A DNA stretch of 64,000 nt from positions 186,001 through 250,000 of the forward strand of contig NZ_FCOK02000003.1 in NCBI RefSeq assembly GCF_001544555.2. The letters run 5' to 3'. Origin of the DNA: Caballeronia udeis. Lineage in GTDB: Bacteria > Pseudomonadota > Gammaproteobacteria > Burkholderiales > Burkholderiaceae. The notes under the pieces were generated by a model. The model saw only the letters and a list, made by a program, of their open reading frames with translations. It did not search any database and was not told the origin of the DNA. This document shows, piece by piece, positions 26,402 to 36,505 of the stretch (positions within the stretch are counted from its first letter, which is position 1; the number at the start of each line of letters is the position of its first letter). The position numbers were made by a program, and so were the translations under genes.

Positions 26402-26938
26402 ATGGAACAATTTCACGGCACGACCATCGTCTCTGTGCGACGCGGCGGCAAGGTCGCCCTCGGCGGCGACGGCCAGGTCACGCTTGGCAATATCGTGATG
26501 AAAGGCGGCGCGAAGAAAGTGCGCCGGATCTATGGCGGCAAGGTCCTGGTCGGTTTCGCGGGCGGCACGGCCGACGCGTTTTCACTCCTCGACCGCTTCG
26601 AAGCCAAGCTGGAAAAACACCAGGGCAACCTGACGCGCGCCGCCGTCGAGCTGGCAAAAGACTGGCGCACGGACCGCATGCTGCGCCGGCTGGAAGCCAT
26701 GCTGATTGCCGCAGACGCGCAAACCACGCTCGTCATCACGGGTAACGGCGACGTGCTCGATCCGGAAAACGGCATTTGCGCGATCGGTTCGGGCGGTGCA
26801 TATGCGCAGGCCGCGGCGCAGGCGCTCACGGAAAACACCGAACTCTCGCCGCGCGATATCGTCGAAAAGGCACTGACAATCGCCGGCGATATGTGCATTT
26901 ATACGAACCACAATCGCGTCATCGAGACGATCGAGTAA
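26402..26938 (+). CDS. hslV: ATP-dependent protease subunit HslV
   Basis: This 178-residue protein is the proteolytic dodecamer subunit of HslUV (ClpYQ). The catalytic threonine is expected at residue 7 (MEQFHG then TTIVSVRR), so a six-residue propeptide must be removed, whereas E. coli HslV loses only its initiator methionine. [10 protein letters not shown] and the C-terminal [11 protein letters not shown] are typical. The frame opens at 26267, but ATG 26402 is the family start. hslU follows 42 nt downstream. Confidence 0.95.
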   Translation: MEQFHGTTIVSVRRGGKVALGGDGQVTLGNIVMKGGAKKVRRIYGGKVLVGFAGGTADAFSLLDRFEAKLEKHQGNLTRAAVELAKDWRTDRMLRRLEAMLIAADAQTTLVITGNGDVLDPENGICAIGSGGAYAQAAAQALTENTELSPRDIVEKALTIAGDMCIYTNHNRVIETIE

Positions 26939-26980
26939 CTCCGCTTTCGCGAATTCGCGAGCACAGGACAAGGACCAACG

Positions 26981-28321
26981 ATGACCACCATGACTCCCGC
27001 CGAGATCGTCTCGGAACTCGATAAACATATCATCGGCCAGGGCCGCGCGAAAAAAGCGGTCGCCGTCGCGTTGCGCAACCGGTGGCGGCGTCAGCAAGTC
27101 GCCGAACCGCTGCGCCAGGAAATCACGCCGAAAAACATCCTGATGATCGGACCGACCGGCGTCGGCAAGACGGAAATCGCACGGCGTCTGGCGAAACTCG
27201 CCGACGCGCCGTTCATCAAGATCGAAGCAACGAAGTTCACCGAGGTCGGCTACGTGGGTCGCGATGTGGACAGCATCGTGCGTGACCTCATCGAAATTTC
27301 GGTCAAGCAGACGCGCGAAAGCGAGATGCGCAAAGTGCGTTCACGCGCCATTGACCGCGCCGAGGACCGGATCCTTGACATCCTGCTGCCGAGCGCACGG
27401 CCGACGGCGGGTTTCAGCACCGCGGAGTTGCCCGACGACAGCACGAACAGCACGCGCCAGACGTTCCGCAAGCGTCTGCGCGAGGGCCTGCTCGACGACA
27501 AGGAAGTGGAGATCGACATTGAGGCGCCACAAGCGACCATGGACATCATGGGGCCGCCGGGTATGGAGGAAATGACCGACCAGATCCGTTCCATGTTCGC
27601 GAATATCGGCGGCGGCAAGAAGACGCAGCGCAAGGTGAAGGTCAAGGACGCGCTGAAGATGCTCACCGACGAAGAAGCCGGCAAGCTGCTCAATGATGAA
27701 GAGGTCAAGACGAAGGCCATTCAGAACGTCGAGCAGAACGGCATCGTGTTCCTGGACGAGATCGACAAGATCGCGTCGCGCAGCGAGACGGGGGGCGCGG
27801 AAGTGTCGCGGGCCGGTGTGCAGCGCGACCTGCTGCCGCTGGTGGAAGGCACAACCATCAACACGAAATACGGGATGATCAAGACCGATCACATCCTGTT
27901 TATCGCCAGCGGTGCGTTCCATCTGGCCAAGCCGAGCGACCTGATCCCCGAACTGCAAGGGCGTTTTCCGATTCGCGTCGAGCTGGATTCCCTGTCCGTG
28001 GAAGACTTCGAGTCCATCCTGAATACCACCGATGCCAGCCTCGTGAAGCAGTACACGGCGCTTCTGGCAACCGAAGACGTTCAGTTGGAGTTCAGCACGG
28101 AAGGTATTCGCAGGATGGCCGAAATCGCGTTTTCGGTGAACGAGAAGACGGAGAATATTGGTGCGCGGCGGCTTTATACCGTGATCGAAAAACTGCTCGA
28201 GGAAGTGTCGTTCGCCGCGGGCAATCACGCGGGACACCCCGTGAAAATCGATGCCGCATATGTCGACAAAGCGTTGAACGACGTAGCCGAAGATGAAGAT
28301 TTGTCGCGCTACGTGCTGTAA
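26981..28321 (+). CDS. hslU: HslU ATPase subunit of HslUV protease
   Basis: This 446-residue AAA+ unfoldase feeds substrates to HslV. Walker [10 protein letters not shown] is at 57-65, the pore loop GYVG at 90-93, and Walker B ([11 protein letters not shown]) near 251-261. The intermediate I-domain lies between the Walker motifs, and the C terminus DLSRYVL is the tail that docks into HslV. Length equals the family norm. The Shine-Dalgarno is AAGGA. Confidence 0.97.
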   Translation: MTTMTPAEIVSELDKHIIGQGRAKKAVAVALRNRWRRQQVAEPLRQEITPKNILMIGPTGVGKTEIARRLAKLADAPFIKIEATKFTEVGYVGRDVDSIVRDLIEISVKQTRESEMRKVRSRAIDRAEDRILDILLPSARPTAGFSTAELPDDSTNSTRQTFRKRLREGLLDDKEVEIDIEAPQATMDIMGPPGMEEMTDQIRSMFANIGGGKKTQRKVKVKDALKMLTDEEAGKLLNDEEVKTKAIQNVEQNGIVFLDEIDKIASRSETGGAEVSRAGVQRDLLPLVEGTTINTKYGMIKTDHILFIASGAFHLAKPSDLIPELQGRFPIRVELDSLSVEDFESILNTTDASLVKQYTALLATEDVQLEFSTEGIRRMAEIAFSVNEKTENIGARRLYTVIEKLLEEVSFAAGNHAGHPVKIDAAYVDKALNDVAEDEDLSRYVL

Positions 28322-28365
28322 TCCAACGCAACCCGGCAGGCGGCCCCGGCAAAGGTCCAGTTAGA

Positions 28366-28415
28366 AAAAAGGGCGGCTCACCATTCCAGGAAGGTGCTGG
28401 AATGGTGAGCCGCCC
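28366..28415 (-). terminator. Strong terminator between hslU and regA
   Basis: A perfect 19-bp stem (28371-28389 with 28397-28415) closes a 7-nt loop. On the minus strand it is followed by TTTTTTC, making it the terminator of the regBA operon 20 nt past the regA stop. On the plus strand the tail is only TTATAC, but the stem may also stop hslU transcription. Confidence 0.9.
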
Positions 28416-28435
28416 TTATACGTTCTACAGAACGT

Positions 28436-28978
28436 TTATTGCCGCACGGGTTTCTTCGCCAGCTTGCGCTGCAGTGTCCGCCGATGCATGTTCAACGCCC
28501 GCGCCGTGGCTGAAATATTGCCGCTGTTCTCGGCCAGCACACGCTGGATATGCTCCCACTCCAGTCGTGCGACCGACAGCAGCGCCGGGTGCTCGATAGC
28601 CTCCTCGGCGGTCTGCTCGCTGGCTTCCTCCTGCAGCGCGGACAGGATTGTCTCGACGTTCGCCGGCTTGGCCAGATAGTTATCCGCGCCGTCTTTCACC
28701 GCCTGGACCGCCGTCGCGATGCTCGCGTAACCCGTCAGCACAAGAATCCGTGCGTCGGGCTGAAGGTCGCGCAACGGCGCAACCAGCGTCAGCCCGGAAT
28801 CATTGCCGAGATGCAGATCGACCGTGATCTGCCCGAACTTCTGCGTGTTCGCCAATCTCAGCGCCGTGGCGGCGTCGTGCGCCTGATGCGGCGTATAGCC
28901 GCGGCGCGTCAGACCGCGCGCGAGGATGCCCGAGAAAACCTCATCGTCGTCGATGACCAAAAAATTTGTATCGCTCAT
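28436..28978 (-). CDS. regA: Response regulator, RegA/PrrA/ActR type
   Basis: This 180-residue regulator has a receiver domain with phospho-acceptor D54 (ITVDLHLGN; acidic pair at 10-12) and a C-terminal Fis-like helix-turn-helix (GNISATARALNMHRRTLQRKL, 152-172). This architecture and the HRRTLQR helix are those of the redox regulators RegA/PrrA/ActR/RoxR, which switch respiratory and carbon/nitrogen genes with redox state. It overlaps regB by 4 nt (ATGA). Confidence 0.92.
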   Translation of the reverse strand: MSDTNFLVIDDDEVFSGILARGLTRRGYTPHQAHDAATALRLANTQKFGQITVDLHLGNDSGLTLVAPLRDLQPDARILVLTGYASIATAVQAVKDGADNYLAKPANVETILSALQEEASEQTAEEAIEHPALLSVARLEWEHIQRVLAENSGNISATARALNMHRRTLQRKLAKKPVRQ

Positions 28979-30309
28979 GCTCTTTTCTCCGTGGTGACGG
29001 AACCGGCGACGCCGCCGCGGCCCGTCCTTGCTGCTTTTTCCCGCGATTCGGGGGCGCTTGTATCGGCGAGACGCAAGATGGCGTGCGTGCCGTGCGGGCT
29101 GGCCGGCGTAAGCTCGATCGACCCGCCAAGCCGCGTTGCTGCCGAGAATGCCAGATACAAGCCGACGCCGTGGCCGCCTTGCGTGCTGTCGACGGGCATT
29201 GCACCGAGCGATCCCCGCAATGCCGCCGGAATGCCGGCGCCCTGATCGCGGACATCGAATTGAATCACAGGCTCGCCAAGATGCCGGCTCGCCGACGTTG
29301 TGAGCGTCACCGAATCGCGGCTGGCCCGCGCCGCATTATCCAGCAGAATGGTCAGGATTTGCCCCACCGCGACGGGATCGCTCAGAAACAGTCCGGCGCG
29401 TTTTTGCTCTTCCGCTTCGATCAACTCGAAACGCACGTGCGGATGGCGCAACCGCCATTGCTCGACAAACCCATGCAGCCAGTCATCCAGCGGTTGCCGC
29501 GGCGCAGGCCCGGTCGCACGGCTGCGCAGGCGCGCGAGCGCGGACGTGCATAACGTCATTTGCTGCTCGAGGAGTTCGATATCGGCGGAATACGGGGCGA
29601 GATGCGGGTCGTGGCGAGCGGAATCACGTAATTCTTCGCTCAACATGGCGATGGTGGACAACGGCGTGCCGATTTCATGCGCGACCGTGGCCGCCTGAAC
29701 GCCCAGCGCAACGGCACGCTCGTCGCGCAGAAGCCGCTCCTGGGCGTCGGCCAGCGCAAAATCCCGCGCTCGCAGCGCGCGTGACATCCGCGCCACGAAC
29801 CAGCCGATCAACCCCACGCTGACCATGAAGTTCACCCACAGCCCGATGCGGAAGTATTCGAATAAATTCAGCGGGTCTTCCATGTTCAGCGGCACGTAGC
29901 TGAACGTCAGGAGCGAATAACAGGCGACGGCAAACAACGCGAGCCAGCCCATCAGGCGCCACGGCAGCACGGCGGCCGCAATAGCGAGCGAAGGCAGATA
30001 GAGCGTGACAAACGGATTCGTGGCGCCGCCGCTCAGGAACAGCAACGCCGACAGCGCGCCGAGATCCACCCAGAGTTGTCCGAACAATTCAAGGTTCGTT
30101 TCGGGCTGCGCGCGCGCGACGCGTATCCATGTCAGGGCGTTGAACAATATCTCGAGCGCGATAATCGTCAGCATGGCAGCTAACGGGAGATGCGCGCCGT
30201 AAAACGCCTGTACGACGGCAATTGTCACCAATTGACCGATGATTGCCAGGCTGCGAAGCCAAAACAGGTGTCCGAGATTGACGCGGCCCGTGTTCGTTAT
30301 TCGATGCAT
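28975..30309 (-). CDS. regB: Redox sensor histidine kinase, RegB/PrrB type
   Basis: This 444-residue kinase has six hydrophobic segments in residues 15-175. A GGATNPF motif at 94-100 matches the ubiquinone-sensing GGXXNPF loop of RegB. H211 in AHEIGTPLS is the phosphorylated histidine, and the ATPase domain shows NAARAS, DQGAGIP and GGHGVGLYL. The only cysteines are C130 in a membrane helix and one near 242, so no cysteine sits just before the H-box where RegB has its redox-active one; quinone sensing may dominate. It is coupled to regA. Confidence 0.92.
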   Translation of the reverse strand: MHRITNTGRVNLGHLFWLRSLAIIGQLVTIAVVQAFYGAHLPLAAMLTIIALEILFNALTWIRVARAQPETNLELFGQLWVDLGALSALLFLSGGATNPFVTLYLPSLAIAAAVLPWRLMGWLALFAVACYSLLTFSYVPLNMEDPLNLFEYFRIGLWVNFMVSVGLIGWFVARMSRALRARDFALADAQERLLRDERAVALGVQAATVAHEIGTPLSTIAMLSEELRDSARHDPHLAPYSADIELLEQQMTLCTSALARLRSRATGPAPRQPLDDWLHGFVEQWRLRHPHVRFELIEAEEQKRAGLFLSDPVAVGQILTILLDNAARASRDSVTLTTSASRHLGEPVIQFDVRDQGAGIPAALRGSLGAMPVDSTQGGHGVGLYLAFSAATRLGGSIELTPASPHGTHAILRLADTSAPESREKAARTGRGGVAGSVTTEKRA

Positions 30310-30417
30310 CGCGGTAAATTTCGCCTCACATTTCAGAATAGTCTAATGGTTCGGCAAAGCGGATTGCCGCACCATCGAATGTTGTCTCGTACAGGGCGGC
30401 CAGGCCGCTTACTCAAA

Positions 30418-32127
30418 ATGACTAACAGCCCATTCCCCCGCCGCAATCAGCTTCGCAGCGAGGCACCGCAAGCGGACGCCCTTCAAGACGCCATTATCCC
30501 GCGCGCGCTGAATGCGTTCATTGACAATGCCGGCCGCGCGAACGCGCAAGGCAATCAGGTCGAGCGCGCCGTCTGGCTGCAGGCGGCCATGATGTTGCAA
30601 GCCGATCGGCCGGAAACGGGGCTCGACCTGATTGATTGCTTGCTGAAGCAGAACCGCATAACCGAGGGTATCCAGCTCGCGGCTCAACTCGTCGACCGTC
30701 ATCCTCAGCACGCGCTCGCCCTCTGGCATCTCGGTTACGCGCTCCAGCTCGCGGGCCGTCACGCGGAAGCAATCCCTTTCTACAAACGTGCCCATGCAAT
30801 CGATCCAGCCGTCCCGACCCTGCGCAACAATCTGGCGGTCGCCTACGAATTGACGAGCGGTGACGCCAAAGCCCTGAGCATGCTGGAAGAGGCTGTCGCG
30901 GCCAATGCGGACGATATCGAAGCATGGACGAATCTGACACGCATGTATCCGCGCCGCTGGGAGCTCGAGCGCGCGCTCGCGGCCGGTCAGCGCTCGGTCG
31001 CCATCAATCCGTCGAATTCGCTCGCGTTGTCGAACTACAGTCTCGCCTTGAAAGAAGCCCAGCGCTGGCAGGAGGCTACGGAAGCCGCCATGAAGGCCGC
31101 CGAAATCAATCCAGGAATACCGCGCCTTCCGTTCAACCTCTCGATTCTCGATCTGGTGCAGGGCAATTACGCCCGCGGCTGGGCCAATTTCGAAGCACGC
31201 TGGGACGGTTCAAACGAACTGCACAACGCGCATCCCAACTTCCCGGTGCCGCGATGGAACGGCGAAGCATTGCGCGGCAAGACCTTGTTGTTGTGGGGTG
31301 AACAAGGTTTCGGCGATGTGCTGCAGTTCTCGCGTTTCGTCCCTATGCTCGCGAAAAAGGTTCATGCGCAGGGCGGCACGCTCGTGTGGGCTGCGTTCAA
31401 GGCACTACATCCGCTGATGGCGCGCATGGCGCCGAAGGGCGTTGAATGCCTGCCGCACGACGCGCAGATGCCCGCGTTCGACTTCCATTTCCCTCTGTTA
31501 AGCCTGCCGCTGCATTTCGGCATCGACGCGGACACCATTCCGGCGAAGCGCGCGTATCTTTCGGCTGATGCCGACCTTGCCGCCGACTGGCGCGCCGAAT
31601 TCGCCGCCGACAAACGCCTGCGTGTCGGTCTGGTGTGGAGCGGCAGCGAAGGCCATCAGCGCAACATGTTCCGCAGCGTGGGCATCGAACGGTATGCGAA
31701 GGCGTTCGCGGGAATCGAAAATGTCGCGTTCTTCTCGCTGCAGAAGGATGCATCGGGCGCGGTATCGACGGCGCGGGATGGTGGCTTCGAGATCTCGGAC
31801 CGCACGGGCAAGTTTGAAACTTTCGACGACACGGCTGCGTTCATCGATTCACTCGATCTCGTGATTACCGTGTGCACGAGCGTGGCGCATCTGGCGGCGG
31901 CGCTCGGCAAGCCGACCTGGATTCTCCTCGACACCAATCCGCACTGGGTCTGGCAACTGGAGCGCACGGACAGCCCGTGGTATCCAACGGCAACGCTCTA
32001 CAGGCAGAAGGAATTCTCGAAGTGGGAGCCGGTGATGGCTGAGTTCGCGCGTGATCTGGCGGCGCTCGCAGCCACGCACACGGGTGCGGCGCCGCGCAAG
32101 CGGGCGGCGAAGAAAGCAGCCGCGTAA
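30418..32127 (+). CDS. TPR-repeat protein with glycosyltransferase-like C-terminal domain
   Basis: This 569-residue protein has tetratricopeptide repeats in its N-terminal half (for example ALWHLGYALQLAGRHAEAIPFYKRA region) and a C-terminal domain related to GT-B transferases of the heptosyltransferase kind, with VGLVWSGSEGHQRN, an SLQKDA strand and VAHLAAALGKPTWILL. The family is common in Burkholderia and may modify surface glycans or act by protein interaction; the substrate is unknown. The frame opens at 30190 inside regB; ATG 30418 is preferred, though its Shine-Dalgarno is poor. The end is Lys/Ala-rich. It is divergent from regB. Confidence 0.75.
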   Translation: MTNSPFPRRNQLRSEAPQADALQDAIIPRALNAFIDNAGRANAQGNQVERAVWLQAAMMLQADRPETGLDLIDCLLKQNRITEGIQLAAQLVDRHPQHALALWHLGYALQLAGRHAEAIPFYKRAHAIDPAVPTLRNNLAVAYELTSGDAKALSMLEEAVAANADDIEAWTNLTRMYPRRWELERALAAGQRSVAINPSNSLALSNYSLALKEAQRWQEATEAAMKAAEINPGIPRLPFNLSILDLVQGNYARGWANFEARWDGSNELHNAHPNFPVPRWNGEALRGKTLLLWGEQGFGDVLQFSRFVPMLAKKVHAQGGTLVWAAFKALHPLMARMAPKGVECLPHDAQMPAFDFHFPLLSLPLHFGIDADTIPAKRAYLSADADLAADWRAEFAADKRLRVGLVWSGSEGHQRNMFRSVGIERYAKAFAGIENVAFFSLQKDASGAVSTARDGGFEISDRTGKFETFDDTAAFIDSLDLVITVCTSVAHLAAALGKPTWILLDTNPHWVWQLERTDSPWYPTATLYRQKEFSKWEPVMAEFARDLAALAATHTGAAPRKRAAKKAAA

Positions 32128-32160
32128 GTCATTTCGAAGAGTTTTAAGTCATTACACAAA

Positions 32161-32202
32161 AACAAAGCAGCGATTCGGCAACGAACCGCTGCTTTTTTTG
32201 TA
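32161..32202 (+). terminator. Rho-independent terminator of the TPR gene
   Basis: AAAGCAGCG pairs with CGCTGCTTT with an inner TTCG/CGAA arm, followed by TTTTTTTG. It lies about 35 nt after the stop. Confidence 0.88.
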
Positions 32203-32316
32203 CCCGGTTTCTTCACATCAACCGCCCCACCTACGCGAAAATCACGCATTCGCGGACTCCACCCCGCTCCGCATCCGGACCCGTTTGCCGTACAACGCCC
32301 ACAAAAAACGCGACGT

Positions 32317-32511
32317 TCACCTGTTTATGCTACGTTGCGTTTCTTCACGCAAACAATCCGGACAGAGACACGTCATGTCCGGCTTCAGGCGCTCGACCGG
32401 CAAAGCGGGCAGCGACGCGCACCAGCACTGCGGATCGCCGGTTTGCCGGGCGCAGCGGAAAAACGCTCCGCACAGAGCGCAGCGTTGAGGATCGGAGTCG
32501 GTCGAACTCAT
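32317..32511 (-). CDS. Cysteine-rich CWC family protein
   Basis: This 64-residue protein has the Cys pattern of the Cys-rich CWC family: CALCGAFFRC at the start, then CWCASLP and CLCPDCL. The cysteines probably bind zinc. Function is unknown. The frame opens at 32607, but the family begins near MSSTDSDPQRCALCG; ATG at 32514 or 32511 are both possible. It stands alone on the minus strand between the TPR gene and argB. Confidence 0.75.
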   Translation of the reverse strand: MSSTDSDPQRCALCGAFFRCARQTGDPQCWCASLPALPVERLKPDMTCLCPDCLREETQRSINR

Positions 32512-32743
32512 CATGGAGGCCAGGCCTTTGAAAACGAAACACGCCGTCATGGGCAGTTTTGCGCGCAGTGCGGCCGTTGCCGAAGCGCCACGTTTCGACC
32601 TGCCCACGCACGCTCGATCGCATTATTATTTCACGCGCCAATCCCATACTGGTGCGACCAAAGGCTAACTTTCACCCGTCACCGGAATGCTATCGGAAAC
32701 GCATGATGCAGCGCGTCAGTCCTGTACAATTCCGCCTGTTTAA

Positions 32744-33667
<924 letters not shown>

Positions 33668-33720
33668 ACGTGGATCTCGCCGGCACTCGAGCCAGGTTGT
33701 TGCGTTCCTCGAAGCGCCGG

Positions 33721-34425
33721 ATGAGCACGCACGGCCACCCCGTCTGGCTGTTCGATCTCGACAACACGCTGCACCACGCGTCGCATGAGATTTTCCCCGC
33801 TATCAATCGCGGGATGACGCAGTACATCATCGACCGGCTGGGCGTGGACGTGGACGAAGCCAACCGCTTGCGGACCGGTTATACCCAGCGATACGGCGCC
33901 ACCTTGCTTGGCCTGGTGCGCCATCATCGCGTCGATGCCGCCGACTTCCTGCACGTCGTGCATACCTTTGCCGATCTCGGATCCATGGTCCGGGCCGAAC
34001 GCGGCCTCGCGCGAATGATCCGCGGGCTCCCGGGACGGAAGATCGTGTTGACCAACGGGCCTTCGGTTTATGCGCACGCCGTGCTCGACGAACTGGGTAT
34101 TGCCAAGCTGTTTGAACGCGTGATCGCCATTGAGGATATGCAGGACCGAAGCGGCTATTGGCGCGCAAAACCTGATGCGGCCATGCTTCGGCGCGCGATG
34201 CGGCGCGCTCACGTGCCGCTCTCTGACGCCGTTCTTGTTGAAGACACGCGCGGGCATCTGAAACGCTACAAGCGCCTGGGAATTCGCACGGTCTGGATCA
34301 CGGGATATCTTCCGTCGGTTCTCAATGCCAGCGGAGCGAAGTCGCTTCGGTCCCCCGCCAGCGGACGCCCACATTACGTCGATCTCAAGATCCGGTCCTT
34401 GAAAGGCTTGCGCGGTCTCAGCTAA
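33721..34425 (+). CDS. HAD-superfamily pyrimidine 5'-nucleotidase
   Basis: This 234-residue HAD hydrolase is of the SDT1-like pyrimidine 5'-nucleotidase group. Motif I is FDLDNTL with D12 and D14, motif II LTNGPS near 102, a conserved Lys follows in RAKPDAAM, and motif IV is VEDTRGHL. A TTG start at 33664 would overlap the argB stop and add a basic 19-residue extension; ATG 33721 is preferred because the HAD core begins at once. It is the usual neighbour of argB in Burkholderia. The last 40 residues are basic and less conserved-looking. Confidence 0.85.
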   Translation: MSTHGHPVWLFDLDNTLHHASHEIFPAINRGMTQYIIDRLGVDVDEANRLRTGYTQRYGATLLGLVRHHRVDAADFLHVVHTFADLGSMVRAERGLARMIRGLPGRKIVLTNGPSVYAHAVLDELGIAKLFERVIAIEDMQDRSGYWRAKPDAAMLRRAMRRAHVPLSDAVLVEDTRGHLKRYKRLGIRTVWITGYLPSVLNASGAKSLRSPASGRPHYVDLKIRSLKGLRGLS

Positions 34426-34550
34426 CGCACGGAAGTAGTACGGACTTCAAACTTCATCGCTTTTGCCGGCTGCTTCAGGCGTACCCGTGAGCGCCCTCCG
34501 CTCCCTTTTCAGTTTTTCCGATATACTTCACTGCTATCTTGATTTGTTTC

Positions 34551-34626
34551 AACGCGCCGATTTGCTGACTCGATTGCGGGCGCGCGAACCCTGACCGGTT
34601 CACTATAAATGCGGCTAAAGAGGTTG
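34551..34626 (+). promoter_or_regulatory. SAM-II riboswitch upstream of metX
   Basis: P1 is CGCGCC (34553-34558) with GGCGCG (34579-34584), enclosing the GATTTG loop. The 3' ATAAATGCGGCTAAAGAGG carries the conserved GCTAAAG. Pseudoknot pairings are present: CTC (34569-34571) with GAG (34620-34622), and TTGC (34574-34577) with GCGG (34611-34614). An extra GAACC/GGTTC hairpin (34586-34601) is inserted between P1 and the 3' strand. SAM binding is expected to hide the metX translation signals. It ends about 75 nt before the metX ATG. Confidence 0.85.
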
Positions 34627-34700
34627 TCAGCCGCGCCGCTCAGGTATTCCAGCGCATCGCCGACGCCGTTTAGCCGCCCTGTTTTCTCTAGGCGGAATGA

Positions 34701-35846
34701 ATGGAATCAATCGGCATCGTCACTCCCCAAACACTGCATTTCACTGAACCGCTGCGCATGCAAAATGGCAGCTTGCTCGGTGACTATGATCTCGTCGTCG
34801 AAACCTACGGCACGCTCAACGCCGCCCGCTCGAACGCGGTGCTCGTCTGCCATGCGCTGAACGCCTCGCATCACGTGGCGGGTGTCTATGCCGACGATCC
34901 CAAGAACGTCGGCTGGTGGGACAACATGGTGGGTCCGGGCAAGCCGCTCGATACCAACCGGTTTTTTGTCATCGGCGTCAATAACCTCGGCTCGTGTTTC
35001 GGTTCGACCGGCCCCATGAGCGTGAACGCCGCCACCGGCAAACCCTACGGCGCGAGTTTTCCCGTCGTCACGGTTGAAGACTGGGTCCACGCGCAAGCTC
35101 GCGTAGCGGATCTATACGGTATTGAACGCTTTGCCGCGGTCATGGGCGGCAGCCTGGGCGGCATGCAGGCGTTGGCGTGGAGCATGATGTATCCGGAACG
35201 CGTGGCGCACTGCATTGTGGTGGCATCGACGCCGAAACTCTCCGCACAGAACATTGCATTCAACGAAGTCGCGCGCTCCGCCATCCTCTCCGATCCCGAT
35301 TTCCACGGCGGTGACTATTACGCGCATGGCATCAAGCCACGTCGCGGATTGCGGGTGGCTCGCATGATCGGCCACATCACGTATCTGTCGGACGACGACA
35401 TGGCCGCCAAGTTCGGCCGCGCGTTGCGTCGGGCGGAAGGCGCTCTGGATGCGTACAACTTCAACTTCGACGTCGAGTTCGAAGTGGAGTCGTACTTGAG
35501 ATACCAGGGCGATAAATTCGCCGAATACTTCGACGCCAATACGTATCTGCTCATCACCCGGGCGCTGGATTATTTCGATCCCGCCAAAGCCTTCGACGGC
35601 GACCTGACCGCGTCGCTCGCTCACACCACGGCGAAATACCTGATCGCCAGTTTCTCCACGGATTGGCGCTTTGCACCCGCGCGCTCGCGCGAACTGGTGA
35701 AAGCGCTGCTCGATCACAAACGCACGGTGAGTTACGCCGAAATCGATGCGCCGCACGGCCACGACGCCTTCCTGCTCGACGACGCGCGCTATCACAACCT
35801 GATGCGCGCCTATTACGAACGCATTGCCGCCGAGGTGGGCGCATGA
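34701..35846 (+). CDS. metX: Homoserine O-acyltransferase MetX
   Basis: This 381-residue alpha/beta-hydrolase-fold enzyme acylates homoserine at the start of methionine synthesis. The nucleophile is S151 in MGGSLGGMQ, and the catalytic His lies in APHGHDAFL near residue 354. MetX enzymes use either acetyl-CoA or succinyl-CoA and sequence family alone does not settle which. It is under a SAM-II riboswitch and overlaps metW by 4 nt (ATGA). Confidence 0.95.
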   Translation: MESIGIVTPQTLHFTEPLRMQNGSLLGDYDLVVETYGTLNAARSNAVLVCHALNASHHVAGVYADDPKNVGWWDNMVGPGKPLDTNRFFVIGVNNLGSCFGSTGPMSVNAATGKPYGASFPVVTVEDWVHAQARVADLYGIERFAAVMGGSLGGMQALAWSMMYPERVAHCIVVASTPKLSAQNIAFNEVARSAILSDPDFHGGDYYAHGIKPRRGLRVARMIGHITYLSDDDMAAKFGRALRRAEGALDAYNFNFDVEFEVESYLRYQGDKFAEYFDANTYLLITRALDYFDPAKAFDGDLTASLAHTTAKYLIASFSTDWRFAPARSRELVKALLDHKRTVSYAEIDAPHGHDAFLLDDARYHNLMRAYYERIAAEVGA

Positions 35847-36451
35847 ACCAAATCACGCTGGACTCTCTCTCCCTGCGCTCGGACTTTCGGGCAATCGCGC
35901 GCTGGGTTGAACCAAGCTCATCGGTACTGGATCTGGGCTGCGGCGATGGTTCGCTGCTCTCGCTGCTCAGCGAAGAACTCGATGTGACAGGTTATGGCAT
36001 TGAAATCAACGATGCCGGCGTGCTCGCCTGCGCTCAGAAAGGCGTGAACGTCATCCAGCAGAACCTGGAAGACGGTTTGCGCCTGTTCGAAGACGACAGT
36101 TTCGACTTCGCGATCCTGTCGCAGACATTGCAAACGATCCATCAAACCGCCGCGATCCTGCGCGAAACCGTGCGCGTGGGACGCGAATGCATTGTGTCGT
36201 TTCCGAACTTCGGTTACTGGCGGCATCGGTTGACGGTGTTGCAAGGACGCATGCCTGTGTCGAAAACCCTGCCGTATCAATGGCATAACACGCCGAACGT
36301 GCGAGTTCTCACTATTCGGGATTTCGAGGCGCTGGCGCCGGAAGTGGGTATCGAGATCCTCGATCGTGCGGTGCTGCATGGCGGACAGTCCATCCGGTGG
36401 GGGGCGAACTGGCGTGGTAGCCTTGCGGTCTATCGCGTGAAGCGAAGCTGA
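35843..36451 (+). CDS. metW: Methionine biosynthesis protein MetW
   Basis: This 202-residue class I methyltransferase-fold protein has SAM motif [12 protein letters not shown] near 28-39 and the MetW-typical [11 protein letters not shown]. MetW works with MetX; in several proteobacteria it is needed for MetX activity or methionine prototrophy. The ATG sits in the metX stop (ATGA), so the two are translated together and share the riboswitch. Confidence 0.95.
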   Translation: MNQITLDSLSLRSDFRAIARWVEPSSSVLDLGCGDGSLLSLLSEELDVTGYGIEINDAGVLACAQKGVNVIQQNLEDGLRLFEDDSFDFAILSQTLQTIHQTAAILRETVRVGRECIVSFPNFGYWRHRLTVLQGRMPVSKTLPYQWHNTPNVRVLTIRDFEALAPEVGIEILDRAVLHGGQSIRWGANWRGSLAVYRVKRS

Positions 36452-36505
36452 ACTGAGCTTGCCGGTTCGTCGCTCGCGCACCGCTTACTGCTTCGAATCG
36501 ACCCT

